Of a stretch of DNA of 64,000 nucleotides, positions 19,301-26,872 are shown piece by piece. The notes under the pieces were generated by a model. It had not been told where the DNA came from. It was given only the letters and a program-made list of their open reading frames with translations, and ran no database searches. Position 1 is the first letter of the stretch. Each line of letters begins with the position of its first letter. The DNA is from Bacteroidales bacterium (GTDB lineage Bacteria; Bacteroidota; Bacteroidia; Bacteroidales; Tenuifilaceae), in assembly GCA_013376985.1 (NCBI GenBank), contig JACABB010000003.1, positions 190,465 through 254,464 on the forward strand, in the 5' to 3' direction. The position numbers and the translations under genes are program-made.

Positions 19301-20232
19301 ACTTCATGCAGGAAACGTGAAAAGAGTTTTTCGCCTTCATTTCTGGCGTTGACCTTTAGCTCTGCTTTCTGATCAGAGGTCATTTCATCGTCCTTCAATG
19401 GCTTATTGTATAGATAGTATTCGGCAATATCAATGGCATTGCTTTTGTCAAAATCGGATTGTTGTAAGGTGTATAACCATTTAACGAACACATCACGCAA
19501 AGAGTAATCGGTCTCCCCATCGAAACGCAAACGGACAACTTTATACCTGGAGCTGGCCGAATCCTTTTTCACGGATATTTTGCCGTTTACTTTGGTGAGT
19601 TGTTCAGCTTTCTCTGTATCCATATACTCAGGACGAACGGAATGAATGCTTAACAATTCTTTGTTACGAACGAGTTCTGAAATTGCCATGATAATAGGGC
19701 GCTCTTTCGGGTCGGGTTCTGAAACACTCAATTGTTTGGGAATGGCTTCGGTTACCACTTTCATGTGGTTTTCAAAAACTTCTTTGCCGTATATTTTGGA
19801 GATTTGCTCTTTATCTTGCATGAGCTGGTCTCTGCGGTCATACATATTACCAAAGGAATAAATGGGAAGGGGCATAAACTCTTTACCGCAGACAAACATT
19901 GCTCCGGCTTTTACTAAATTGGGCAAATCACTATCAACAATTTTATAAATCTTGTTCCAATGGGTCATGGGTATGCCTTGCTTGCGTTTATACCAAACCC
20001 ATGCTTTGATTTCGGCTTCACTGATACCTTCGTTGTACATTTTGACAACATCGGTGAAAGCAACTTTCTTGCCTTCAACAAAACCAAGACCAGATAGGTT
20101 CTGTGATTGTTTCAGCACCTTGGTAACAATTGATTTATTGTCAGAAATAGCCTTACGAAACAATGGGCGAAGTTCTCCCAAACCAGCCAGCCCATCAATA
20201 CCCGATAATGCGTTTGTTTTTATTCTTGCCAT
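16375..20232 (-). CDS. SNF2/DEAH-type helicase of mobile elements
   Basis: The protein has 1285 residues. An N-terminal region of ~360 residues is unclassified. The motor spans about 370-930: Walker A DVGVGKT near 378, VIDEAHRCKN near 540, LLTATPFTNSP near 590, and a C-terminal helicase half ending QLEGRIWRQGNEF near 912. It resembles the helicase half of the large helicase-methylase proteins found on Bacteroidota conjugative elements and phages (DarB-like), with the methylase encoded separately at 21126. The last ~20 residues (KRIRIARIKAQAKLKMLEL) recur inside the neighbouring 223-residue protein. It overlaps that gene by 13 bp. Likely a replication or anti-restriction function. Confidence 0.75.
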   Translation of the reverse strand: MARIKTNALSGIDGLAGLGELRPLFRKAISDNKSIVTKVLKQSQNLSGLGFVEGKKVAFTDVVKMYNEGISEAEIKAWVWYKRKQGIPMTHWNKIYKIVDSDLPNLVKAGAMFVCGKEFMPLPIYSFGNMYDRRDQLMQDKEQISKIYGKEVFENHMKVVTEAIPKQLSVSEPDPKERPIIMAISELVRNKELLSIHSVRPEYMDTEKAEQLTKVNGKISVKKDSASSRYKVVRLRFDGETDYSLRDVFVKWLYTLQQSDFDKSNAIDIAEYYLYNKPLKDDEMTSDQKAELKVNARNEGEKLFSRFLHEVLTPEDQKRLDETWNRMYNAQSDINHKRVPVGFECSSRFKSGMLQITPIQREGVAFFEALGSGICAFDVGVGKTMTAIINIATNIYSGKCKRPLVVVPKPTYKKWIGEIIGYTDKHTKEFVPGVLSYTGIKLNDWSNLGTGIKEKINFTKQVPENSITLVTYEGFKQIGFSGNVSENLFTELVNILGQSAEKSARDAEIDYQKYREKIGMGEKNTVCDIDTLGIDYLVIDEAHRCKNVFEQVKSDDEGNKRYNITSAVSETGIKAFFHANYIQRTYGNNIMLLTATPFTNSPLEIYSMLSLVAYESMRKNGIYHINAFFDTFILPTVEWTANYKEEIVEKEVIKSFTNRLILQKLIYNHILYKTGEEAGVKRPFKVNLPKIYDKSSDGKMLKLSPAKQVLTYIEPTVKQRRNQQAIVSLAQSATSGKLNMGDLFRALAYSLDNALSPYLYVGNADRPENYKEFVEESPKILFACECCRTVKEYHEKLAKSNSENIPQVLKEVSGQVLYMNRGKEYFKLIKEYLEKEIGYKKNVLYNNTRFDEVEILDSSISDIKKENVKEAFLEGIVKIIIGTATIREGIDLQKRGTVIYNLYPDWNPTDIRQLEGRIWRQGNEFAFIRSVMPLVQDSMDVFVFQKLEEKTGRINDIWFKADRGNVLDVESLDPQEVKLALITDVGRITALYFDEERRDVERELSRASANLSQVNKVKDAISQYLADKDELVVWINKFYNESLAKHWIFDNEKVDKKLYEYKDAPDEKEQVKKIKDFQKKSEALKVEIEKIQTSTSVSDNDLLECARKIQREVQYFDNYWIVNEFKESMTSVYKIERTILKPKRLTIFDNMSGLESELKKDVMNADAKLSNYRGGQHGEQSKRFHELFKEIEAKKETLAVKGKSPKERAEDFAKLNYLLQYLKDDYDPETCVFPEPSDKPGYCKINPKQPGVPITPQAGSDNEKRIRIARIKAQAKLKMLELLKV

Positions 20233-20891
20233 AGCAGTGTATAATTATCTAAGTCCAGAATGAGTGAGCCATTGCCCACTTGAATATATTTGGTATATGG
20301 GTCGCCTTTAGGTTCGTGAATCTTGTTTTTGATATGCCCTTCACGAACCCAAGACCTGACCACAAAAAACATATTACCCTGCTTCACCCAGCGTTTGGCA
20401 TCCCGAACACCAATTTTTATAGGTTCACCTGTACCTGAAAGTTCAACCAGTTGCAAAAGTTTGAGCTTTACTGCGGCTTTCACTTGTGCTATGCGGATTC
20501 GTTTTTGTTTGTCATCTTGCAAGCCTTTGGAAACGGTATTGATAATTTCTTCTTTTGTACCCTTAATGGTCAGTGGAAAATTGATACTGGAAGTAATTGT
20601 TTCCTTTCCGGCCACCTTTTCATGGTGCATGGCAAACCAAGTATTGAAAGAACAAGTTTCCGTAAAGGTGAGCGGTGCATCAGACACCTTTATTCCAAGC
20701 TTTGCGAAGCTTGCTATACGGCTTTCAAACCGTTCCTTTAAATCGGGATGGACAAAGCCTTGTTTCAATAATTCCAGCGGGCTGTTTTTCTGGCTTGTAT
20801 CATAAACAGGATGCCCCGGCAATTCTTCATGCAGAAAATACCGGAAGGTATCGAGTCTTGCCCTGTAATATGAAGGAGTGCGCCCATTCAT
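20220..20891 (-). CDS. Unrecognised element protein carrying the KRIRIA peptide
   Basis: The 223-residue protein has no known domain that I can name. Residues about 130-150 read KRIRIAQVKAAVKLKLLQL, nearly identical to the extreme C-terminus of the adjacent SNF2 helicase. A run of aromatic and basic residues follows (AKRWVKQGNMFFVVRSWVRE). The shared lysine-rich amphipathic helix suggests a common docking or packaging signal for these element proteins. Start and stop overlap both neighbours by 1 and 13 bp, which supports expression in the same operon. Confidence 0.6.
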   Translation of the reverse strand: MNGRTPSYYRARLDTFRYFLHEELPGHPVYDTSQKNSPLELLKQGFVHPDLKERFESRIASFAKLGIKVSDAPLTFTETCSFNTWFAMHHEKVAGKETITSSINFPLTIKGTKEEIINTVSKGLQDDKQKRIRIAQVKAAVKLKLLQLVELSGTGEPIKIGVRDAKRWVKQGNMFFVVRSWVREGHIKNKIHEPKGDPYTKYIQVGNGSLILDLDNYTLLWQE

Positions 20892-21124
20892 TACATCAAA
20901 TCAAGTTCCTGTTCAAGTTGCGGAATAGCTGCCGCAGCGGTCAACTGTCCCGAAATGATTTTCTGCACCAGCTTTCCTTCCATCCTTGCATATCCTTGAA
21001 GGTTCAGGCTTCCGTTTGCATTATGAATAGCCTCATATACATTCGGGCTGTTGGCTTTTGTCACCTTGCTCAATTGTTCCTTTATTTCAAGGCGTAATTG
21101 GTATTCCAAATCGTTCTTTGCCAT
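20891..21124 (-). CDS. Small helical protein, unknown function
   Basis: The start chosen is the ATG at 21124 (protein beginning MAKNDLEYQLRLE, 77 residues), directly after the stop of the methylase gene; the frame stays open to 21145 with an upstream ATG. It is mostly helical and ends QLTAAAAIPQLEQELDLM. It overlaps the next gene by one base (TAATG). No family recognised. Confidence 0.6.
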   Translation of the reverse strand: MAKNDLEYQLRLEIKEQLSKVTKANSPNVYEAIHNANGSLNLQGYARMEGKLVQKIISGQLTAAAAIPQLEQELDLM

Positions 21125-21125
21125 A

Positions 21126-21896
21126 TCATTTGCGTTTAAAAACAATTATGTCCGTTGGAACTTCTGAAAAGCGGAACACGGAAGGCAAACGGTACGCATC
21201 CACCAGCTCGGCCAATTTTCCGATTTCATCCTTTGCCTTGTTGTAAGTAAGACCATTGCGCAAGAAGTTGGAGCTGGTCAGATAAATAAGCAATCCGCCC
21301 TTTTTCAATAGTTGTAGCCCGTAATACATGAAAAACTGTTCAATCTGTGGCATTTTGGGTGTTGGGAAATATGAACTGTATTTGTTACGGTATTTCCCAT
21401 ACGGAGGGTTGCCTATGACCAGCGAAAACGGATATTCTTTTAACCAGGTAAGTTGATTATTTGGCAAACGCCTGGTAAACCTTTCGGGCTGCATGAAAGC
21501 GGTTTCAAAATAGCCTCTGTGGATTGTTGCACCAGGGTAACTGATTTCCGCAATACGGGCAGAAGTAGGGTTGATTTCAAAACCTACACATTTGGTTTTA
21601 TCCGATGCAGGTTCTATGAGTCTTCCGGTTGCAATACTTGGTTCAAGAACCGTTCCCGATTTATCGAACCCATACCGAAAAGCCAGCTCCCACATTAATT
21701 CAACAACAAAGGCAGGCGTGTAGAATTCATATAAAATCCCTTCGCCTGTTGCCCCTTTGCTGCCTTGCCCACCTGAACCTTCATACTTTTGAATAAACTC
21801 AATATCAGTTTTGGAATAGCTTTCTTTCCTGTTATCCTTATCCTGAATAAAAGTTTCTATTTCCTTGTTAAGCTGATATTGGTTTTTTGCTGCCAC
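21126..21896 (-). CDS. Class I N6-adenine DNA methyltransferase
   Basis: The protein has 256 residues. Motif I is EPSIATGRLI (near residue 82; the family usually has EPSxGxG), and motif IV is the catalytic NPPY (near 162, preceded by SLVIG). An N-terminal YEFYTPAFVV resembles the segment preceding motif I in helicase-associated methylases. It should methylate adenine N6 in DNA, probably to protect the element against host restriction. It lies upstream of the SNF2 helicase and matches the methylase half of the fused helicase-methylase proteins, so the two may work as a split pair. Confidence 0.8.
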   Translation of the reverse strand: MAAKNQYQLNKEIETFIQDKDNRKESYSKTDIEFIQKYEGSGGQGSKGATGEGILYEFYTPAFVVELMWELAFRYGFDKSGTVLEPSIATGRLIEPASDKTKCVGFEINPTSARIAEISYPGATIHRGYFETAFMQPERFTRRLPNNQLTWLKEYPFSLVIGNPPYGKYRNKYSSYFPTPKMPQIEQFFMYYGLQLLKKGGLLIYLTSSNFLRNGLTYNKAKDEIGKLAELVDAYRLPSVFRFSEVPTDIIVFKRK

Positions 21897-21899
21897 AAC

Positions 21900-22097
21900 C
21901 TATTTCTTAACTTCGTTTTCCAAAGCCTTCAAACCGTTCTTAATGGTTGCAATAGTTTTTTTCAACTTGGCTTTTCTTGCCGATGGGATTTTACCCAAAG
22001 TTGTTTTCTTCCGTTTGGTGGTAGTTTTTCTGCGAACCGGCTTCTTGGTTTTTCTTTTGGAAACCGCTGTCTTCCTAGTTTTTGTTTTCTTTTTCAT
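21900..22097 (-). CDS. Small Lys/Arg-rich, histone-H1-like protein
   Basis: Of 65 residues roughly half are Lys, Arg or Thr, in repeated KRKT and KKT runs up to about residue 40, followed by a short helical tail (LKKTIATIKNGLKALENEVKK). Such proteins condense DNA; in virus genomes they often coat packaged DNA. The start overlaps the spanin-like gene stop by one base. The composition is clear; the role is inference. Confidence 0.65.
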   Translation of the reverse strand: MKKKTKTRKTAVSKRKTKKPVRRKTTTKRKKTTLGKIPSARKAKLKKTIATIKNGLKALENEVKK

Positions 22098-22687
22098 TAC
22101 TTTATTATTTGAATGGTTCTGTTATACAAAATCTTGTTGTTGGGGTTTTTGCAAGTAATTACTTGCTCAATCCTTCGGCGTGAAAACACCCAGAGCCAGG
22201 GGCGAAATCTCTTTCCTTTGTAAACCACTTGTATCAAGCTATCAATGGAACAAATCTGGACTTTTTGAGTATCGCCCACTGCAATCCCCCTAACCGTATA
22301 GAAACTATCCTGGTAACTGAAAACCCTTGCCCGGATAGTGTCGTGAATAATGCTGTCTTTTAGGTGAGTAACGATTTGCTTTTCGCTTTTGACAACTGTT
22401 TCTGCATATTGTGTTACTCGACTAGGCTTTACATCGAGGTTGCGTATTTCGTCCATTACCTTGGGGAATATTTGTTTTACCTCGTTGTACCGGAGCTGAA
22501 GGGTTTGGTTTTGGGCTGCCATTTTCCCGTTTTGGGTGCGGTAATAGGACAGCGTTTGTTCTGAAGCTTTAAAGCTTTCAGTAACACGCTCCCGTTCACG
22601 CTTTTCGTGGTAATACATTTTTGCGTACTCGAAACCAACAAAGCAGATAAACAGGAAAATAATAGTTGATAAAGCTTTTTCTTTCAT
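22097..22687 (-). CDS. Spanin-like phage protein (DUF6549-like)
   Basis: The protein has 196 residues: an N-terminal membrane helix (about 7-23), a periplasmic coiled-coil region (about 30-105), and a conserved-looking C-terminal beta region ending RRRIEQVITCKNPNNKILYNRTIQI. From memory this architecture and the C-terminal KNP pattern match a Bacteroides prophage family (DUF6549) found in lysis cassettes. It lies directly after a two-helix holin-like gene and the transglycosylase, with 4-bp overlaps, which fits a holin/spanin/lysin order. Confidence 0.6.
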   Translation of the reverse strand: MKEKALSTIIFLFICFVGFEYAKMYYHEKRERERVTESFKASEQTLSYYRTQNGKMAAQNQTLQLRYNEVKQIFPKVMDEIRNLDVKPSRVTQYAETVVKSEKQIVTHLKDSIIHDTIRARVFSYQDSFYTVRGIAVGDTQKVQICSIDSLIQVVYKGKRFRPWLWVFSRRRIEQVITCKNPNNKILYNRTIQIIK

Positions 22688-22884
22688 GGCGTTTGATTTT
22701 GGTTTTTGTTTGATGGCCGTTGGGTCTCACCCCAGATATAAGTGGTTAATATAGTCAGGACACCTGCGACACAGGCCGAGGCGACCCCTTCCATGTTTTT
22801 GAGTATGGAAAGGGCTGCCAGCATGCTCAATATAATTCCTGCTGCAATGGCGATGGTATATCGTTTTGATGTTCTCATTTTCAT
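22684..22884 (-). CDS. Holin-like protein with two membrane helices
   Basis: The 66-residue protein has two hydrophobic helices (about 9-27 and 33-51) with short hydrophilic ends and a basic N-terminus. The position between the transglycosylase and the spanin-like gene, with ATGA overlaps on both sides once the frameshifted end of the transglycosylase is considered, supports a holin role. A structural virion membrane protein is the alternative. Confidence 0.55.
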   Translation of the reverse strand: MKMRTSKRYTIAIAAGIILSMLAALSILKNMEGVASACVAGVLTILTTYIWGETQRPSNKNQNQTP

Positions 22885-23542
22885 TTTTTCTTTTCTTTCT
22901 TTTTCAGTTTGTTATAGAACCAGTAAGCGCCTAATCCAAGCAGTATGAAGCCACCAACACCTAACTCAAACTTTTTTTTTCGAGTTCAGATACCACCTCT
23001 GCCACAATAGCTTTGGGGATAGATTCATACATGCGCCTTTTAATTTCACCAGCGGTAAGCATTCCATCTTTGTTCACATCGAAAAAAGGGTTTTGCTTTG
23101 CAATCATAGAGGCTGAAAGCTTCGATGTTTGCAATATATAATCATCAGGCTTGCCAATAGCCATAGGAAAGAAGGTTACAAAGTATAAATCAAAGTAACT
23201 TTTTATCTTTCCAGACCAAGGCTTGAAATACCGATACACATAGCCAAGTTGCTCAACATTGCTCATGTTATACAATACTGTGGTCGTTGTACCTAAATTT
23301 CTTGCAGTATCGGGCATGAATTGTATTAAGCCGGTTGCCCGATATGCAGCACGTTTGGCAGGGTCTGCCGAGTCTCCTGGCTGCATGTTTACTGATTGGG
23401 CATTTAAACGGCTCTCTGTCCACATAACCATCATGAGCCAATTTGGGTTTATTCCCAATGAGCCTGAAATGGCGTTCATCACCTTTTCAAAGTTGGCTAA
23501 GGATTCTCCTTTGTTACATTCAACTCTATCTAACAGTATCAT
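22881..23542 (-). CDS. Lytic transglycosylase with EF-hand; -1 frame adds a C-terminal membrane anchor
   Basis: In the annotated zero frame the protein has 193 residues and stops at 22961. The catalytic region is SLT/lysozyme-like: W-x-E-S-R-L (MWTESRLN, E near 43) and GLIQFMPDTA. An EF-hand calcium loop, DVNKDGMLTAGEI, is at about 150-162. Just before the stop is a run of nine A (22972-22980). A -1 shift there continues the protein for about 30 residues through a glycine-rich membrane helix (FELGVGGFILLGLGAYWFY) and a Lys tail, ending TGA at 22881 in a 4-bp ATGA overlap with the holin gene. This matches the coupling seen along the operon, so the longer product is probably the real one. Confidence 0.7.
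22972..22980 (-). other. A9 homopolymer, candidate -1 frameshift site
   Basis: The minus strand reads ctcgaaaaaaaaagttt. In the zero frame the codons are GAA AAA AAA AGT, so A-AAA-AAA is a classical slippery heptamer. A -1 slip joins the transglycosylase to the anchor frame. A homopolymer sequencing error or a true one-base deletion would look the same. Confidence 0.6.
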
Positions 23543-24591
23543 ATCGTGTTGTCTTTTATGGTTACAAAATCAGCTTTTACCCAACGTTCTGTATTGTCCA
23601 CCGTGCGAAATTTTACAAATCTTATCCTTCCAGTATCAAGACACATAAGGTATTGCCCCAACAAAGTCTGAGGTGGCACAATCACAAAGGGTTGCATCTT
23701 ATCATCGAGTATTTGTGTAGCACGCTTGCTTATTACAGCCTGTGTGATAAATCCTGTAAGGGAACTGTAATAATCCAGAGGTTTTTTGTACGAGCATTCC
23801 TGTTGTGAGCTGGGATATGCCTGCCACAAATCTTTATAAGACTGAAAAATATCAACGTAGTTGGAGCTTGACGATACCCAATAGGTGTAGGTTTTACCTG
23901 CATAAGCTTTTAAGGATGCTGGTAGGTTTTCCTTCTTTACCAAATAACCCACTTCAATAAACTTTACATTGTTCTTGTCATCATAAGCCTGTTTGCCTGT
24001 GGCATAGCCCAAAAATTCACCAACCTTGGCCTTGCGGATGATGTTCTTATGGTCACTGAAAGCCTGATATATTGCTTCGTGGTAAGTAGCATCGGGAGAA
24101 GTGCGCAGAAACACTTCGACTTTTGCCACAACCATCTGGCTTTTCTTTGCAAATGAGACCGGTGCGCTACCTCCGGTTTTCGCCGGATTGGATGATACCA
24201 TTGTCAGGAACTTTTGATAATCGGAGGCGCTCAATTCACTTTGCAGGTCTTGTAAAAGGTCATCGCCATAAAGTTTGCGATAAGCATCCCCAACATCATT
24301 CAGATTCTTTATCTGGTGTGATGTGTCAAAAACTGCGGTGGTGTTTGTCCCGTCAAATGACCGCATCCATGAAACCCCAGAAGGGTTCATAGCCGAACGC
24401 AAGGCCATTGCCTGTCGTACTTCCGGGTTATCGGAGGCAAGGTTCTCCGTGTTCCGCTGTTGCATGTTTGAAACAATCTTGCTCCCCAGCTTATACAGCA
24501 GAAAACCACCTACGCCAATAGCAACCCCGCCCACAAGTAAACGCTTGGGATGGTCAAAAATACTGTCTTTATTTTCCTGCTTGTCAGCCAT
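23539..24591 (-). CDS. Membrane-anchored element protein with possible SH3-like region
   Basis: The protein has 350 residues. A short hydrophilic N-terminus is followed by one glycine-rich membrane helix (about 15-32, LLVGGVAIGVGGFLLYKL). A middle domain follows, and an SH3-like beta stretch is at about 150-215 (KVEVFLRTSPDATYHE, then GEFLGYATG). The protein overlaps the transglycosylase gene by 4 bp and the upstream 62-residue gene by one base. A virion or envelope-penetration role is inferred from position; no family name can be given. Confidence 0.55.
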   Translation of the reverse strand: MADKQENKDSIFDHPKRLLVGGVAIGVGGFLLYKLGSKIVSNMQQRNTENLASDNPEVRQAMALRSAMNPSGVSWMRSFDGTNTTAVFDTSHQIKNLNDVGDAYRKLYGDDLLQDLQSELSASDYQKFLTMVSSNPAKTGGSAPVSFAKKSQMVVAKVEVFLRTSPDATYHEAIYQAFSDHKNIIRKAKVGEFLGYATGKQAYDDKNNVKFIEVGYLVKKENLPASLKAYAGKTYTYWVSSSSNYVDIFQSYKDLWQAYPSSQQECSYKKPLDYYSSLTGFITQAVISKRATQILDDKMQPFVIVPPQTLLGQYLMCLDTGRIRFVKFRTVDNTERWVKADFVTIKDNTI

Positions 24592-24779
24592 TACATGAAC
24601 ATTTTAGCTTTCTTTACCAGCGAAGGTTTGGCTTTTAATTTTGTGCCAAACTCAATAAATTCTTTGGTAGAAGTCTCGTTTCGGATGGTTTTCATAATGT
24701 CGAACATCGAGAGTAATACTTCACGGGCTTCTTCCCTGTTTTCAGCTTCTATCATTACAGTAAAATCAAACTTTTGCAT
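24591..24779 (-). CDS. Small protein, unknown function
   Basis: The 62-residue product begins with a beta strand and helix (FDFTVMIEAENREEAREVL) like a small ferredoxin-like fold, then a basic tail. It overlaps the upstream coiled-coil gene by 14 bp and the downstream gene by one base. Its place in the coupled operon is the main support. Confidence 0.55.
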   Translation of the reverse strand: MQKFDFTVMIEAENREEAREVLLSMFDIMKTIRNETSTKEFIEFGTKLKAKPSLVKKAKMFM

Positions 24780-25656
24780 GTTCTTCTGTTTTTAAAGTGT
24801 TTATATGTTGAATGATTTTGTCTGCCATACCATTGTCTGCCTCTATTTCTGAAAAGATGCTAAATACATTGGCCAGCGTTTGGTTACTGGTTGATTTCAG
24901 GTAGTCGGCAATCAGCGAGATAATCTCTGTCCGCTTTTGCTCCTCTGCGCTTTTTGTTTGTTGACTTGCCGGTTCTTCGACTATTCCAGAACTGTCTGCG
25001 GTTACGGAACTGACTTGTTTGGGCTTTTCGTCTGTATCGTTTATCCCCATCAACTCAGCAATGGGCTTTTTAATCCTTCCCTTATCAATGCCGAAGCTTT
25101 CAAAAATATCGCCTAACATCCCTGCATAGTAGCGTGCCTGCTTTTTGGCTTCAAGTTCCTGTTCCAATCTCGTGTTTTCGTCCTCAAGCTCTTCAATAGA
25201 ATCTTGCAGTTCTTCGTTTTCATTGGTCAGTTCTATTACCTGTTCCTTCAGTTGTTCATATTCGACAGCACGTTGCCGTTCCTTAAACCTTTGGTCAACG
25301 ATTTCATTTATCTCAGCTTCACCCAATCCTTTGAAGCCCTGCTGTGGTTCAATTTCTATTTCCTGTTTTATAAGAAGTTCCTTAATCCAAAGCGGGTTGG
25401 GCGTTTCTTTTCCATCATACAATTCAATGCGGACTTTATCGGGCGTTTCGCATTGCAAGTTTTTGGTCACAAGCGATAGTTGTGCCACGGGCGCACGGTC
25501 AACAAGTTTTACCTTTTCCTTTCCGGTAATAAAAATGGCTGAATACAGGACGTTTTTGCCTTGTTTCCGGTATGTCCGTATTTTAGTTCGGATATTGCCC
25601 ATGCTCGATTCAAACTTGTCCGTTTCCATTTTCATTGCCATTGGGTAAATTGTCAT
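24766..25656 (-). CDS. Coiled-coil structural protein of the element
   Basis: The protein has 296 residues: a beta-rich N-terminal domain (1-110), a strong coiled coil (about 118-172, acidic with LxxENxxL heptads), and a flexible Ser/Gln/Glu-rich segment followed by helices. No known family. It starts with a one-base overlap (TAATG) with the beta-rich 134-residue gene. It is likely a structural or assembly protein of the virus-like block. Confidence 0.55.
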   Translation of the reverse strand: MTIYPMAMKMETDKFESSMGNIRTKIRTYRKQGKNVLYSAIFITGKEKVKLVDRAPVAQLSLVTKNLQCETPDKVRIELYDGKETPNPLWIKELLIKQEIEIEPQQGFKGLGEAEINEIVDQRFKERQRAVEYEQLKEQVIELTNENEELQDSIEELEDENTRLEQELEAKKQARYYAGMLGDIFESFGIDKGRIKKPIAELMGINDTDEKPKQVSSVTADSSGIVEEPASQQTKSAEEQKRTEIISLIADYLKSTSNQTLANVFSIFSEIEADNGMADKIIQHINTLKTEEHAKV

Positions 25657-26060
25657 TAATAATTAGGGACAACCCTTATAAATTCCAAGGTCTGAATTTT
25701 ATTAACCTGCGGTTGGGTAATGTATATGTTCCCGGAAAACTCCTGAAGCTTGTTTATTCCCATGTATTGATAGAAATCTTCAACCTTGAAGTAGTTGTTG
25801 TCAGCTGATATTTCTGTCCCGGATGCCAGCTCTGTGGAAGTCAAATAGTAATATTCGTTCTGTCCTTCAATGGTGAACGATGGGCTTTCTTCCGTTAAAA
25901 TCACGAGATAGGGTTCAAAATGAAATACGGGAAACCCTAATTGGTGCATCCGGTTTACGATATAGGCAATGCAAAAGCTGTCTATATTCATCCCCATGTT
26001 TTGGTTAAAGTGAGATGGGGATGTTGATGGTATATTTAAAGCTGCTCCCATTGTAGACAT
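25656..26060 (-). CDS. Small beta-rich protein, candidate minor capsid/vertex protein
   Basis: The 134-residue protein is rich in short strands and aromatic residues (FHFEPYLVILTEESPSFTIE, EYYYLT), with no signal peptide or membrane helix. It begins within the end of the 126-residue gene; an in-frame ATG three codons later would shorten the overlap. It is one of three consecutive small beta-rich proteins of 126-134 residues, which suggests a set of jelly-roll or spike subunits. Not recognised by family. Confidence 0.5.
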   Translation of the reverse strand: MSTMGAALNIPSTSPSHFNQNMGMNIDSFCIAYIVNRMHQLGFPVFHFEPYLVILTEESPSFTIEGQNEYYYLTSTELASGTEISADNNYFKVEDFYQYMGINKLQEFSGNIYITQPQVNKIQTLEFIRVVPNY

Positions 26061-26416
26061 TGTAAATAGATTTTAACTGAATAACTAAGAGGGACAATAT
26101 TCTTATAATAACCACCGATTCTTGTGCCTCCGGCAACCGGTTCATCGAGTTTGCATATTATGTAATCCATCCTGAAACATGCCGGAATACTTTTTACAGG
26201 TAAACATGCTGGCTGGCTTTGACGGTAATTCAATGACAGGCTTAATTCCCCAAGGCTGTGAGGATAGTAGAACCCTGTCAAGTCAGAAACAGTAACAGCG
26301 ACACCAGTACAATGAAAGACGTTGGAAGGCATACGCCAGTCAATCTGTTTCACCTCATTGTTCTGAACAGATAAAGGGATAATTACCCACTTTTCAACCA
26401 GGTGTTTTTGTTCCAT
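26036..26416 (-). CDS. Small beta-rich protein, candidate capsid/vertex protein
   Basis: The 126-residue protein has strand-rich sequence (VEKWVIIPLSVQNNEVKQI, SVKIYLQCLQW) and several Cys and Pro residues. Its start shares one base with the stop of the 128-residue gene. It shows the same length and strand pattern as its neighbours but no obvious sequence identity. Confidence 0.5.
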   Translation of the reverse strand: MEQKHLVEKWVIIPLSVQNNEVKQIDWRMPSNVFHCTGVAVTVSDLTGFYYPHSLGELSLSLNYRQSQPACLPVKSIPACFRMDYIICKLDEPVAGGTRIGGYYKNIVPLSYSVKIYLQCLQWEQL

Positions 26417-26802
26417 TAGCTTTTATCTTCCAGTCTCAAATAGATGTTGAGCATATATGGATAGGGGAATCCCAAAGCATCCGTACCGTCTTTAAACTTG
26501 CCTTTTATGGTACTTCCATTGGCTTCCTCATCAAGCAGGTAGAACAGTTCATTGGTTGGCACACCGGGTCCAAAAGTGATAAGCTTGATTTCAAAATCAT
26601 CGGGAAATATCTCCTTGTCATTAATGGACAGCGAAAGAGTTGATTTCAACAAAAACGAAACATAAAAAGGAAAACTGGCAAGTATGCCTGTTATCTTTTT
26701 GTACATCTTGTCAGTATTGACGTTGATATTAAATGTACCTCCTTCTTCGGTCACATTGACTTTGATGATTTGGTATTTTATAGCTTTTACTTTGTCCATC
26801 AC
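26416..26802 (-). CDS. Small beta-rich protein, candidate capsid/vertex protein
   Basis: The 128-residue protein alternates strands and turns (KYQIIKVNVTEEGGTFNINV, then DFEIKLITFGPG and a final MLNIYLRLED). The end strand pattern LNIYLRLE resembles VKIYLQCLQ at the end of the next protein, which suggests that both belong to one fold. It lies 70 bp downstream of the candidate major capsid gene. Confidence 0.5.
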   Translation of the reverse strand: MMDKVKAIKYQIIKVNVTEEGGTFNINVNTDKMYKKITGILASFPFYVSFLLKSTLSLSINDKEIFPDDFEIKLITFGPGVPTNELFYLLDEEANGSTIKGKFKDGTDALGFPYPYMLNIYLRLEDKS

Positions 26803-26872
26803 AGTTTTATTTAAATGTCAAACTGAATACAAAAAGGCAACCTGTTTGAATTTACAGGCTGCCTTTGTCTCA

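Noticed and set aside
25145..25648. Ser-rich 167-residue plus-strand open frame
   Set aside because: It is the antisense reading of the coiled-coil gene; its Ser richness comes from the complementary Glu/Leu codons.
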